A DNA stretch of 64,000 bases from Ramlibacter sp. Leaf400 (GCF_001424545.1 NZ_LMQL01000010.1:362673-426672); one strand, 5' to 3'. Positions 47,126-56,123 are shown, counted from the stretch's first letter. A program made the numbers and translations. Notes: generated from the letters alone by a model not told the origin.

Positions 47126-47722
47126 TCATTGACCGGGCACGGTGTCCTTGGCCGGCGGCACGCTGACGACCACCAGCGCTTCCGCCGGGACCTCCCCCAG
47201 CGAGCGTGAGCGGTGGGGGATGGAGGCCGCGAAATAGACCGAGTCCCCGGCGGACAGGGTGAACTTGCGGTCCTCGAAGATCAGCTCCAGCTCGCCGCTG
47301 ATGACGAAGATCAGCTCTTCGCCCGCGTGCGTCACCAGGTCCATCTTCCCGCTCTTGGCCAGCGGCGGACGCATGATGAAGGGCGTCATGCTCTTTTCCG
47401 CCCGATGCGGCGCGATGGCCTCGTACGCGTAGCCGGCCCGGCCTTCGCTGCGGCTGAACGGCACGCGGTCCCCCTTGCGCACCAGCAGGATGTCTTCGGA
47501 CTCCTCGACTTCGCCCAGCAGCCTGCCGGAGGGCACGCCAAAGCACTTGGAGAGCTTGAGCACGGTTGAGATGGAGGGCTGCGACAGCCCGCGCTCGAGC
47601 TTGGACAGGTAGCTCTTGGTCAGCCCGGACCGAGCAGCGACGTCCTCCAGGCTCAGGTCACTCAATCGGCGCAGCGCCGCGATGCGCGAGCCGAACTTTT
47701 CTGATGACCCGTTTGGTTCCAT
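47126..47722 (-). CDS. XRE family regulator with cupin domain
   Basis: Protein of 198 aa. The N-terminal helix-turn-helix (FGSRIAALRRLSDLSLEDVAARSGLTKSYLSKLERG) is followed by a cupin (VTHAGEELIFVISGELELIF, AGDSVYFAASIPHRSRS). It probably senses a small metabolite and controls the divergent Bug/aldolase genes. The start codon is 13 nt from the nearest GTGTCATA half-site, supporting autoregulation. Confidence 0.93.
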   Translation of the reverse strand: MEPNGSSEKFGSRIAALRRLSDLSLEDVAARSGLTKSYLSKLERGLSQPSISTVLKLSKCFGVPSGRLLGEVEESEDILLVRKGDRVPFSRSEGRAGYAYEAIAPHRAEKSMTPFIMRPPLAKSGKMDLVTHAGEELIFVISGELELIFEDRKFTLSAGDSVYFAASIPHRSRSLGEVPAEALVVVSVPPAKDTVPGQ

Positions 47723-47734
47723 GAGGACACGATT

Positions 47735-47769
47735 GTGTCATACTGCCTCTATGACACGGGCGTGTCATA
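47735..47769. promoter_or_regulatory. Operator with three GTGTCATA half-sites
   Basis: GTGTCATA (47735-47742) and TATGACAC (47750-47757) form a perfect 8-bp inverted repeat with a 7-nt spacer, and another GTGTCATA follows at 47762-47769. It lies between the divergent XRE-cupin regulator and the Bug protein gene and is the likely binding site of that regulator. Confidence 0.75.
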
Positions 47770-47806
47770 CACCTCCCCTCGCCCCCGCCCTTCACACGAG
47801 CCCCCC

Positions 47807-48781
47807 ATGACCCAGACCCTGACCCGACGAGCATTCACCTGCCTGCTGGCGGCCACCGGCGCCCTAGGCGCCGTTCCCGCGCTGGCGGACTACCCGGACA
47901 AGCCCATCCGCATGCTGGTCCCCTTCGGCGCGGGTGGCATCACCGACGTCGTGGCGCGCGCTTTCGCGGACCAGCTGGGCCGCGAGCTCAAGCAGTCGGT
48001 CATCGTGGACAACCGCCCCGGCGCCGGCGGCAACATCGCGGCGGAGCAGCTCAAGCGCTCGGCCCCTGACGGCTACACGCTCATGCTGACCACCATGGGC
48101 CTGGTGGCGGTCAACCCGCACACCTATTCCAGCCTGCGGTTCGATCCGCTAGCGGACTTCACCTATATCAGCACGGTCGCCGACACGCCGCACGCCATCG
48201 TGGTGGGCGGATCGGTCCCGGCCGGCAGCCTGGGTGACCTGGTCACGCTGGCCAGGCAGAAGCCGCAGGCCCTGTCTTACGGGACCGCGGGCTACGGCAG
48301 TTCCCCCTACCAGGGCCTGAAGCTGATGGAGAGCTCCACCGGCGCCAGCTTCCTGCACGTGCCGTTCAAGAGCGGCTCCGAGAGCGTCACCAACATCATG
48401 AGCGGCCAGGTCTCGATGACGCTGGAGGCGCTGCCGGTGGTCCTGCCGCACACCGCATCGGGCAAGCTCAAGGTGCTGGCCATCGCCGCCCCCAAGCGCC
48501 ACGCTTCGGCGCCGGACCTGAAGACGACCGCCGAACTCGGCTACCCGGGCATCCGCTCGTCGTCCGTCTCCGGGCTGATCGCCCCCGCAGGCCTGCCCGC
48601 CGAACAGGTCGCCAAGTTGAATGCGGCCGCGCGCAAGGCCCTGAACAGCACCGAACTCAAGGCCAAGCTTTTCGTGCAGGGCAGCGATGCCACCGGCTCG
48701 ACGCCCGAGCAGTTCGTCAAGCAGGTCCAGGCCGAGCATGCCAAATGGGGCAAGCTGCTCGCCGGGTCGCCCAGGATCTGA
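47807..48781 (+). CDS. Bug family tripartite tricarboxylate transporter substrate-binding protein
   Basis: Periplasmic protein of 324 aa. Signal peptide MTQTLTRRAFTCLLAATGALGAVPALA, then the Bug hallmark DYPDKPIRMLVPFGAGGITD and VIVDNRPGAGGNIAAEQ. It captures carboxylate-type ligands for TctAB-like permeases, which are not in the window. The start at 47807 follows a control region with GTGTCATA half-sites. An aldolase gene follows, implying a shared ligand. Confidence 0.95.
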   Translation: MTQTLTRRAFTCLLAATGALGAVPALADYPDKPIRMLVPFGAGGITDVVARAFADQLGRELKQSVIVDNRPGAGGNIAAEQLKRSAPDGYTLMLTTMGLVAVNPHTYSSLRFDPLADFTYISTVADTPHAIVVGGSVPAGSLGDLVTLARQKPQALSYGTAGYGSSPYQGLKLMESSTGASFLHVPFKSGSESVTNIMSGQVSMTLEALPVVLPHTASGKLKVLAIAAPKRHASAPDLKTTAELGYPGIRSSSVSGLIAPAGLPAEQVAKLNAAARKALNSTELKAKLFVQGSDATGSTPEQFVKQVQAEHAKWGKLLAGSPRI

Positions 48782-48801
48782 CCCCTACCTTCGAGGACGC
48801 C

Positions 48802-49590
48802 ATGAACACCACCAGCACCATGAATCTGCCCAAGGACCAGATCGTCAGCTCGGCCCTGCGCCAGATGCAGAGCGAACTGAAGACGCAGGCCCTGCCGCTG
48901 CGCCAGGCGGTGGCGCAGACCTGCCGCACGCTGTATGCGTTCGGCCACGACTCCGGCCTGTCGGGACAGATCACGGCCCGCACCGAGAAGCCCGGCACCT
49001 ACTGGACCCAGCGCCTGGGCCTGGGCCTCGACGAGATCACGGCGGACAACCTGCTGCTGGTCGACGAGGACCTGCGCGTGATCGAAGGCGACGGCATGCC
49101 CAATCCGGCCAACCGCTTCCACAGCTGGCTCTATCGGCAGCGGCCCGACATCAACTGCATCGTGCACACCCATGCACCGCACGCCAGCGCGCTGGCGATG
49201 CTCGAGGTGCCGCTGGAGATCGCGCACATGGACACGTGCGTCCTCTACGGGCAGGTCGCCTTCCTGGGCAAGTGGCCTGGCATCCCGGTCGGCAACGAGG
49301 AAGGCGAGATCATTTCCGCCGCGCTGGGCGACAAGAAGGCGATCCTGCTGGCGCACCACGGCCTGCTGGTCGCCGGTGCCACGGTGGAGGAGGCCTGCGT
49401 GCTCGGCGTGATGTTCGAGCGTGCGGCGCGCCTTCAGCTGCTGGCGATGGCCGCCGGCAAGATCGAGCCCATCCCGGCCGACCTGGGAGAAGAGGCGCAG
49501 CGCTGGGTGTCGACGCCCAAGCGCCACCAGGCCGTCTTCGCCTACTACGCCCGGCGCGCCGAGCGGCTGCTCTCCAGCGGCTCGATCTAG
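48802..49590 (+). CDS. Class II aldolase/adducin family protein
   Basis: Protein of 262 aa. Zinc-binding motif: CIVHTHAPHASALAM and a further His in LLAHHGLLVAG. Substrate-loop segments SGLSGQITART and MPNPANRFHSWLY are present. It probably acts on a sugar-acid or hydroxyketone phosphate or its analogue. It forms a unit with the Bug gene and converges with the NAD-dehydrogenase gene, sharing a CTAG stop palindrome. Confidence 0.92.
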   Translation: MNTTSTMNLPKDQIVSSALRQMQSELKTQALPLRQAVAQTCRTLYAFGHDSGLSGQITARTEKPGTYWTQRLGLGLDEITADNLLLVDEDLRVIEGDGMPNPANRFHSWLYRQRPDINCIVHTHAPHASALAMLEVPLEIAHMDTCVLYGQVAFLGKWPGIPVGNEEGEIISAALGDKKAILLAHHGLLVAGATVEEACVLGVMFERAARLQLLAMAAGKIEPIPADLGEEAQRWVSTPKRHQAVFAYYARRAERLLSSGSI

Positions 49591-50540
49591 CCGTCGGACG
49601 GGGGCGGTGCCCGGTCGCCGCTGCCGCGCGGTCGTGCCCCCGGTGTCAGTTCCGTCCCCGACTGCCTCTCCACCCAGCGAACCAGTTCGCTGACGCTCGC
49701 GCCCGGACCCGCCGCGTGGTCGGCCATGCGCCACAGCTGCTGCCCCAGGCCCCAGATGGGCACGGGCGTGGCGGTCTCGCGCGCCAGTTCAAGGGCGATG
49801 CCCACGTCCTTGAGCATCAGCTCGAGCTTGAAGGGGTCGTCGAAGGCACGGTTGAACACCCGCTGGTTGAAGTGCGTGCGGGTGATCCACGACCCGCCGG
49901 TGGATTCGTTCAACACCTCGACCATCACCTGGGGATCGAGGCCGTAGCGCTTGCCGGCGACCAGCCCTTCGGCGGTATTGGCCAGCGTGATCGCGGTGAT
50001 GCAGTTGTTGATGCACTTCATCGCGTGCCCGCTGCCCACGCCTCCCAGGTGGAACACGGCCCGGCCCATCACGTCCAGCAGCGGCCGGATCCGCGCCACG
50101 TGCCCGGGGCTTCCGCCCACCATGAAGACCAGGCTGGCTTCCTGCGCGCCCCACTGGGCCCCGGAGACGGGTGCATCGACCATCCCACCGCCGCGGCCTG
50201 CCAGGGCCCTCGCGGTCTCCTCGGTCAGCCAGGGCTCGCACGAGGAGGTGTCCAGCACCAGCGCACCGCTCCGCAATCCGTGGATCACGCCGTCATCGCC
50301 CAGCACCACCTGCCGCACGACCTGGCCGTTGGGCAGCATGGTGATGATCACGTCGGAGCGCTCGGCGACCTCGCGCGGGGTGGCGACGGCGATGCTGTCG
50401 CCGCCCAGGCTGCCCGCCAGGTCACGGGCGATGGCCGCGTTGGCGTCCAGCAGCGTCAGCCGGTGTCCGGCCCGCGCCAAATGCTTTGCCATGGGCGTGC
50501 CCATGACGCCGAGGCCGATGAAGCCGATGTCCATTGTCAT
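49587..50540 (-). CDS. NAD(P)-dependent oxidoreductase (3-hydroxyisobutyrate dehydrogenase family)
   Basis: Protein of 317 aa. The Rossmann start is DIGFIGLGVMGTPMAKHLARAGH. The signature block is VDAPVSGAQWGAQEASLVFMVGG and the catalytic Lys lies in GSGHAMKCINNCITA. The family covers L-threonate and tartronate semialdehyde type reactions, compatible with the adjacent aldolase. The start is ATG at 50540 (AGAGG upstream). The C-terminal tail is Pro/Arg-rich. Confidence 0.92.
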   Translation of the reverse strand: MTMDIGFIGLGVMGTPMAKHLARAGHRLTLLDANAAIARDLAGSLGGDSIAVATPREVAERSDVIITMLPNGQVVRQVVLGDDGVIHGLRSGALVLDTSSCEPWLTEETARALAGRGGGMVDAPVSGAQWGAQEASLVFMVGGSPGHVARIRPLLDVMGRAVFHLGGVGSGHAMKCINNCITAITLANTAEGLVAGKRYGLDPQVMVEVLNESTGGSWITRTHFNQRVFNRAFDDPFKLELMLKDVGIALELARETATPVPIWGLGQQLWRMADHAAGPGASVSELVRWVERQSGTELTPGARPRGSGDRAPPPSDG

Positions 50541-50566
50541 CAGGGGTACCTCTCTGTCGAAAGCCG

Positions 50567-51604
50567 CTAGCCGGCCGCCCGTTTCAACTGCTGCCTCATG
50601 ACCGAGAAGCGGCGCCGGTACTGGGCCGGGCTGAGCGTCACCTTGCGCCTGAAAAGCCGGTTGAAGAAAGTCCCGTCCTGGTAGCCGACCTCCCGGGCCA
50701 CCGCCTCCACCGGGAGATCGGTGGACTCCAGCAACTGCTTGGCTTCCTCCAGCCGCAAGGTGTGGATGTACTCCAGCGGCCGCATGCCCGTGGCCTGCGC
50801 AAACCGCTTGTTGAAGGTGCGCTCGGCCAGCCCCGAGAGGTCGACCAGCTGCGCGACGGGCGACTCGCACTGGTAGTGGGATGCGGCCCAGGCCTGGCAG
50901 CGGGCCACGACGGCATCTTCGGCGACGCGGCCGCGGGTCAGCGAGGCGTAGGCGACCGCGCTGACGTCACAGGTGCCGATCAGGTTCACCCTCGCCACCT
51001 GCATGGCCTCGTCCGGCGAGGCGAAGCGCGCGATCAGCGCCAGCGCCAGCATGTGCCAGGCCGTGCCGCTGCCGGCCATCATCAGGCGCTGGCCGGGCCC
51101 CGCCGTCACCAGCGACCTTTCCGCACTCCACCGCGTTCGGGGGTAGTCGCGCGCCAGCAGTTCGCAGTACGCCCAGTGCGAGGTGGCTTCCTCCCCGTCC
51201 AGCAGGCCGGTCCTGGCCAGCAGCAGGGCGCCCGAACAGGAAGAGCACAAGGTCGCGCCCGCGTCCCAGGCCTGCCGCAGCCAGGCCACTTCCGCTTCGT
51301 AGGACGCCGCGAGCGGCTCGCCCGGCGGAACCATGAGGTCGGTCACGCAGACGATGTCGGGGGAGGGGCAGTCGGCAAACCCGGCATCCGGGGTGATCCG
51401 CACCCCGTTGCCGGCCAGGAACGGCGCGCCATCCCGGCTCACCACCAGCGGAACGAACGGCGACTTCACCGCCGGGTTGCCGTGCAGCATGTGCCAGTCG
51501 CGCCGTGCCCCCGACAGCAGGTCGAAGAAGCCATAGAGCGTCGCCGCGGACACGTCCGGCGTGCCGAGCAAGGCAACGGTGAGGGGGCCGCCGGCACTTG
51601 ACAT
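50567..51604 (-). CDS. GlxA-type AraC family transcriptional regulator
   Basis: Protein of 345 aa. The N-terminal DJ-1/PfpI-like domain has the conserved Cys in LCSSCSGALLLARTG. The C-terminal AraC domain has LSGLAERTFNKRFAQATGM and VGYQDGTFFNRLFRRKVTLSP. It probably activates the neighbouring dehydrogenase, 26 nt downstream on the same strand. An upstream in-frame TTG at 51640 is less likely than ATG at 51604. Confidence 0.94.
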   Translation of the reverse strand: MSSAGGPLTVALLGTPDVSAATLYGFFDLLSGARRDWHMLHGNPAVKSPFVPLVVSRDGAPFLAGNGVRITPDAGFADCPSPDIVCVTDLMVPPGEPLAASYEAEVAWLRQAWDAGATLCSSCSGALLLARTGLLDGEEATSHWAYCELLARDYPRTRWSAERSLVTAGPGQRLMMAGSGTAWHMLALALIARFASPDEAMQVARVNLIGTCDVSAVAYASLTRGRVAEDAVVARCQAWAASHYQCESPVAQLVDLSGLAERTFNKRFAQATGMRPLEYIHTLRLEEAKQLLESTDLPVEAVAREVGYQDGTFFNRLFRRKVTLSPAQYRRRFSVMRQQLKRAAG

Positions 51605-51772
51605 CTTTTGACCCGTTTCGTGCGGATATGACTCTAGCAAGTCGCGGTCGTCACGCCGAGACTTCCCTCCCCCGCACCGGACCGCCGTGCCCCAGCGAGC
51701 GACGACGGTCCCGGATCACCGCCACCCACTGTCGCGCCACATCCGTGGCGCACCCCCGAGAGGAGTCGAATC

Positions 51773-53143
51773 ATGGGTTACTTCATCGATGAGCAGGTCG
51801 ACTCGACCTGGCGCCCTGGCCTTCGCGATGCCCGCGGCCTGGACTGCAGCACCGGATCCGTCCGCGCCGTGGAAGCGGTCGAGACCGCGCTGCACGCCAT
51901 GCTGTCCTACTTCGGTGACCCCCTGGCCGCGCTGGACGAGGCGATCGCCGCCGACCCGGGCTGGTCGCTTCCCCAGTCGCTCAAGGCGTCCTTGCTGCTG
52001 ACGTCCAGCGAGTTCGAGCCTGCGCGGCAGGCCCGCGACATCCTGGCGGCAGCGCCCGCGCCCCGCAATGCCCGCGAACAGGCGCACCACGCAGCCGCGC
52101 AGGCGGCGGCCGAGGGCGACTGGGCGCTGGCGTGCAGGCGATGGGAGGCCACGCTCATCCACAGCCCACGCGATGTCGCCGCCCTCCTCTTCGCGCACCT
52201 GTTCGACTTCTATCGCGGCGACACCCTCAACCTCAAGCGGCGCCCGCAGCGGGTGCTGCCGGCCTGGTCGCCCGAGATGCCCTTCTACGGCTTCGTGCTC
52301 GGCATGTACGCCTTCGGCCTCGAGGAGTCCGGCCACTACGCGCAGGCCGAAGACGTGGGACACGCGGCGCTGGCGATCAACCGCCGGGATCCCTGGGCCG
52401 TGCACGCGGTCGCCCACGTCCATGAGATGCAGGGACAGCACGAAGAGGGCGCCCGCTGGCTGGCCTCACGCCAGCCGGACTGGGCCGTGGACAACGGCTT
52501 CGCATTCCACAACTGGTTCCACGCGGCCCTGTTCCAGATGGAGGGGCTGGACACTGCGGCGGCGCTGCAGACCTATGACACCCACCTGGCGTGCGCGACA
52601 GAGATGGCGCTGCAACGCGTGGACGGGACAGCGGTGCTGTGGCGCCTGAAGCTGCTCGGCGTCGACGTGTCCGACCGGTTCGACGACCTGCGTCGCACGT
52701 GGGTGCCGCAGGCCCCGAGCGCCGGCTTCTACGCTTTCAACGACCTGCATGCCCTCATTGCCCACATCGGCGCGGGCGTCACGCCGGAGACTTCGGAAGG
52801 CCTGACATCGCTGCAAGAAGCGATGGCGGACTTCGACTCGTCGGGCGCCTCCAACCGAAGAATGTCGGCCGAGCTGGGCCTGCCACTGGCGCAAGCGTTC
52901 CTGGACTACGCGAACGGGAACTGGGACAGCGCTGCGGAAGGCCTGCTTCGGGTGCGGGATGGGGCACATGGCTTCGGCGGCAGCCACGCCCAAAGGGACA
53001 TCCTGACCCTGACGTTGATGGACGCGGCCATCCGCGCCCGCCGCGCCGACCTGGCTGGACACATCCTGAACGAGCGCTGCCCCGAGAAGGCCGGAACGCC
53101 GATGACCCTCCACTGGAGGCGCCGCATCAGCGCAATGCACTGA
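51773..53143 (+). CDS. TTC38-family tetratricopeptide protein, copy 1
   Basis: Protein of 456 aa, an all-helical TPR repeat protein of the TTC38 family. Family features: ALHAMLSYFGDPLAALDEA, HLFDFYRGDTLNLKRRP, RRDPWAVHAVAHVHEMQG, NGFAFHNWFHAALFQ, NRRMSAELGLPLAQAF. No signal peptide. AGAGGAG lies upstream of the ATG. A second copy (56853-58226) shares the opening MGYFID and most motifs. The molecular role is unknown. Confidence 0.9.
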   Translation: MGYFIDEQVDSTWRPGLRDARGLDCSTGSVRAVEAVETALHAMLSYFGDPLAALDEAIAADPGWSLPQSLKASLLLTSSEFEPARQARDILAAAPAPRNAREQAHHAAAQAAAEGDWALACRRWEATLIHSPRDVAALLFAHLFDFYRGDTLNLKRRPQRVLPAWSPEMPFYGFVLGMYAFGLEESGHYAQAEDVGHAALAINRRDPWAVHAVAHVHEMQGQHEEGARWLASRQPDWAVDNGFAFHNWFHAALFQMEGLDTAAALQTYDTHLACATEMALQRVDGTAVLWRLKLLGVDVSDRFDDLRRTWVPQAPSAGFYAFNDLHALIAHIGAGVTPETSEGLTSLQEAMADFDSSGASNRRMSAELGLPLAQAFLDYANGNWDSAAEGLLRVRDGAHGFGGSHAQRDILTLTLMDAAIRARRADLAGHILNERCPEKAGTPMTLHWRRRISAMH

Positions 53144-53222
53144 TTTCGATCGTTTTCGCTCGGCTCGAAGCCGGACGGGCTGCGACAGCTTGATTCGGGC
53201 GCGCCATGGCCTAAGGTGGGCC

Positions 53223-53771
53223 ATGGCCTACGAAGCTCCGGTTGCCACGCGCCTCGCCGAGATCGCGGAGTCCATCGCCTTCGCCACTTCGGCGGGGACG
53301 ACGGACCAGCGCCTGGCCGCGCTCAGCAGCTACCTTGCAGAGGTTCGGGAGGCGCTGGGAATGGAAGTCGCCTTCGTGTCGCAACTCCTGGAGCAGCGCC
53401 GCGTGTTCAAGGTGGTCAGCAAATCGCCCGCCACGCACTCCCCCATCCGGGTCGGCGAGTCCGACCGCCTGCTGGACACCTACTGCATGTACGTGCTCCA
53501 GGGGCGGCTCCCACCGGTCATCCGCGACATCCGCAAGGCCGGCCACGAGGCGGCGCTGCTGCCGATCACCGAGCGGCTCGGCATCGGGTGCTATGTCAGT
53601 GCGCCCGTGGTCCTGCCCGACGGCCGCGCCTTCGGGACCTTGTGCTGCTTCAGTCGCCAGGCGCGGCCCGACCTGGCGGACGAAGATGGCGAGGCCTTGC
53701 GGGATGTGGCACGCGCGATTGCGAAGGCAGTGGACGGCGAGGGCAACGTCCGCGCCCCTCGGGCAAGCTGA
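53223..53771 (+). CDS. GAF domain-containing protein
   Basis: Protein of 182 aa consisting almost solely of a GAF domain (EALGMEVAFVSQLLEQRRVF, YVSAPVVLPDGRAFGTLCCFSRQARPDL). The Cys/Tyr-rich VLQGRLPPVIRDI segment may line a ligand pocket. The start is ATG at 53223. Stand-alone GAF proteins often sense small ligands or redox; the role here is not known. It lies 79 nt after TTC38 copy 1. Confidence 0.88.
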   Translation: MAYEAPVATRLAEIAESIAFATSAGTTDQRLAALSSYLAEVREALGMEVAFVSQLLEQRRVFKVVSKSPATHSPIRVGESDRLLDTYCMYVLQGRLPPVIRDIRKAGHEAALLPITERLGIGCYVSAPVVLPDGRAFGTLCCFSRQARPDLADEDGEALRDVARAIAKAVDGEGNVRAPRAS

Positions 53772-53800
53772 GCGACGCTTCCCGCAGGTCGCGGGTGGGA

Positions 53801-54520
53801 TCAGGCCGCCAGCGCCGCGCCCAGGCTGCGCAGCATCGCGCCTCCGTCGCCCTTCCACGCGCTTCCGTGCATGCAGGCCAGGACCGAGGGTTCGAGCCGC
53901 GCCAGCTTCTCGATCAGCGCCGGCGCATTGCGGCTGTGGGAGAAATAGTCGTCCTGCTGGCGGAAGGCCTCGCTCGGCCCCAGGATGTCGCGCGTCACGA
54001 TCGGCTCCTCGCCCGTCCCCGGTTGGGTGAACAGGTCGCCGCAGAACAGCGTGCCCGTGGTGCGGTCGTGCATGTAGCCGCACTCCCAGCCGTGCGGAAG
54101 GTGCGGCGTGGACTGCCACACCAGCTCATGGGTCCCGAGGTCGAGCACCTGGCCGTCCTGCATGACGAGCGGCGGCACGTCGACCATGTCGTTCACATCC
54201 ACCATCGCGCCGACCCGGCCGCAGACCGGCTGCGCGTCGGGCGCGAGGGCGAGGAAGTCGGCCAGCGCGCCGCACTCGTCCGCCTCGACATGGGAGAACG
54301 CGATGTAGCGCAGGCGCTCGAGCGGCATCACCTTCTCGATCTGCTGGCGCACCAGGCCGAACAGCTTCTTGGGCCCGGTGTGGAACAGGAGCGGCCGCTC
54401 GTCGACCACCAGGTACTGGTTGAAGGAGAACCCGCCGGGGAACAGCTCGGGCGGCATGGCGACGCTGATGCGCCAGGTGTCCGGCGCGATCGGGTGGATG
54501 GAGGCGTGCGGGGCGTTCAT
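53801..54520 (-). CDS. Metallo-beta-lactamase fold protein (ODP/flavodiiron-like)
   Basis: Protein of 239 aa. Metal ligands match the flavodiiron MBL domain: SHVEADECGALADFL (HxExDE) and HLPHGWECGYMHDRTTGTLFCGDLF, with a later His in CMHGSAWKGDGGAM. No flavodoxin part is present, so it is a lone MBL domain. The ATG overlaps the TetR gene stop (ATGA). It probably handles an oxygen, NO or hydrolase substrate. Confidence 0.88.
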   Translation of the reverse strand: MNAPHASIHPIAPDTWRISVAMPPELFPGGFSFNQYLVVDERPLLFHTGPKKLFGLVRQQIEKVMPLERLRYIAFSHVEADECGALADFLALAPDAQPVCGRVGAMVDVNDMVDVPPLVMQDGQVLDLGTHELVWQSTPHLPHGWECGYMHDRTTGTLFCGDLFTQPGTGEEPIVTRDILGPSEAFRQQDDYFSHSRNAPALIEKLARLEPSVLACMHGSAWKGDGGAMLRSLGAALAA

Positions 54521-55155
54521 GGTGTCGACTTCCTCTTCGGACGCAGGGAGGTTTCGGCGGCAGGCCGTGGTCCGGTGACAGCCAGCAGCAGTTGCGTTGT
54601 GTGGCGCCGCACGGCGGCGCGCGGCAGCTTGTGGTGCCGCACCAGCGCATTCCAGAACCCGAAGTCCAGCAGCGCCTGCCATTGCGCCGCCATCTCGTCC
54701 AAACGCGGGTCGCCAGGCAGGTGCCGTTGCAGCACCCGGCGGCACAGGACCGTGAACCCGACGCGCTGCTCGTCCAGGAGGCGAGCCAGCGGCTCGAGTT
54801 GCCCCGCTTCGCCCCAGGCCAGCCAGGGCTGGTAGTAGGCATTGCGCTGGTCGCAGGCCTCGGCGAGCAGCCGGGCCGCGGCCATGAGGTCCGGGCAGGA
54901 GGAGATGAGGTCGACCGGCAGCTGCGGCGCCGAGTCGCCCGCGTGGCCGACGCAGGCGGGGATCAGCGTCTCGAAGTCCGGGTAGTGCTTGTAGACGGTC
55001 GGCAGCGAGACACCCGCGGCCTGCGCGATGTCGGCCCAGCTCGTGCGCAGCGCCCCTTTTTCCGCGTGCAGCTGCGCGGCGGCCGCCGCGATCTGGCGCT
55101 TCAGCTCGGCCTGCTGCTGCAGGCGGCTTGCGTTGTTGTAGGCGCGGGAAGGCAT
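54517..55155 (-). CDS. TetR/AcrR family transcriptional regulator
   Basis: Protein of 212 aa. The N-terminal HTH reads IAAAAAQLHAEKGALRTSWADIAQAAGVSLPTVYKHYPDFETLI; the rest is a divergent ligand domain. A promoter at 55183-55210 would start transcription close to an upstream ATG (55179), so ATG at 55155 is the better start. It is coupled to the MBL gene downstream and likely represses both. Confidence 0.9.
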   Translation of the reverse strand: MPSRAYNNASRLQQQAELKRQIAAAAAQLHAEKGALRTSWADIAQAAGVSLPTVYKHYPDFETLIPACVGHAGDSAPQLPVDLISSCPDLMAAARLLAEACDQRNAYYQPWLAWGEAGQLEPLARLLDEQRVGFTVLCRRVLQRHLPGDPRLDEMAAQWQALLDFGFWNALVRHHKLPRAAVRRHTTQLLLAVTGPRPAAETSLRPKRKSTP

Positions 55156-55182
55156 GGGCGGGTCTCGGCTGGAATGCATTTT

Positions 55183-55210
55183 ATTTTATTCCAACTCAAT
55201 TTAAATTCAA
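55183..55210 (-). promoter_or_regulatory. Promoter of tetR-mbl operon
   Basis: On the minus strand, TTGAAT (55205-55210) and TAAAAT (55183-55188) are separated by 16 nt, in an AT-rich block that stands out from the GC-rich surroundings. The AT-rich half-repeats nearby could be the TetR operator. Confidence 0.6.
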
Positions 55211-55271
55211 GCGCGACGGCGCCTTTCGAAGCGCATCGCGCCTGAGCCGGTCTCGCGAAGGGGATTTGGAC

Positions 55272-55348
55272 TGGCCTGCCCGGAGGGACTCGAACCCCCG
55301 ACCTGCTGCTTAGAAGGCAGCTGCTCTATCCAGTTGAGCTACGGGCAG
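55272..55348 (-). tRNA. tRNA-Arg (anticodon TCT)
   Basis: Cloverleaf with acceptor CTGCCCG/CGGGCAG, D-arm GCTCAACTGGATAGAGC, anticodon loop CTTCTAA (plus-strand 55310-55316), T-loop TTCGAGT and encoded CCA at 55272-55274. It reads AGA/AGG codons, which are rare in this GC-rich genome. Confidence 0.95.
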
Positions 55349-55385
55349 TGCAGGCGGAATTGTCTCACCGGCGCAGCGGGCCGGG

Positions 55386-56123
55386 TCACCACAGCTTGGC
55401 GCAATTGCCGGCGTAGACCGACGGGCCCGAAGGCGCGGTGGGAGCGGGCGTGGTCTCCACGGTCACCATCAGCTTGCCCACCTTGGACAGCAGCTTCTCC
55501 GAGGTGTCCGGCAGCAGGCTCGTGGCCGAGCCCGCGGGCGGCACGTCGCCCAGCACGAAAGGCGCGCCGGCCGCCGGCACGGCCCAGAGGACCAGGCGCC
55601 CCTGCGCAGGTGCCTCGATCGGTCCGATGACCTTGATCGTCATCGTCCGGCCATGGCGCAGGGAACTGGCCAGCAGCTTGCCGTTGCCCTGCGCATCCGT
55701 CAGCAGCCCGACATAGCTTTGCGGCAGCTTCTGCCCGGCCCGCATGGCGACCTGGTCGGGCGTGAACAGCAGCGAAGGCGCCGACAGCAGCAGCGTCACC
55801 GTCAGCGCGGCGCCCGCGAGCACGCCGCCGAGACCCAAGCCCGCCGGCCACCACCAGCGCGCGCCCGCGCGGCCGGCGCGACCGTCCTGCCGATGCGGCC
55901 GGGTCCGCGCTTCGATCGCTTGCCACACGCGCGGCGAAGGTGCGACCGGCGGCACGGCCTGCCCGAGCTGCCCCAGGCGCTGCTCCCACTGCGCGACCGC
56001 CAGCTGCACGTCGGAACGGTCGCGGTGCAGCCGCTCGAACCGCCGGCGGACCCGCGAGGGCATCGTGCCGAGCACGTAGGCGGCCGCGAGCCGGTCGACC
56101 AGTTCCGGCTGCGCGTACCTCAT
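55386..56123 (-). CDS. Anti-sigma factor (RskA-like)
   Basis: Protein of 245 aa. The N-terminal sigma-binding part (MRYAQPELVDRLAAAYVLGTM, RRFERLHRDRSDVQLAVAQWEQ) is followed by one membrane helix (PAGLGLGGVLAGAALTVTLLL) and a periplasmic RskA-like domain (VGLLTDAQGNGKLLA, VLWAVPAAGAPFVLGDVP). The ATG overlaps the ECF sigma stop (ATGA). It holds the sigma factor at the membrane until a signal arrives. Confidence 0.93.
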   Translation of the reverse strand: MRYAQPELVDRLAAAYVLGTMPSRVRRRFERLHRDRSDVQLAVAQWEQRLGQLGQAVPPVAPSPRVWQAIEARTRPHRQDGRAGRAGARWWWPAGLGLGGVLAGAALTVTLLLSAPSLLFTPDQVAMRAGQKLPQSYVGLLTDAQGNGKLLASSLRHGRTMTIKVIGPIEAPAQGRLVLWAVPAAGAPFVLGDVPPAGSATSLLPDTSEKLLSKVGKLMVTVETTPAPTAPSGPSVYAGNCAKLW

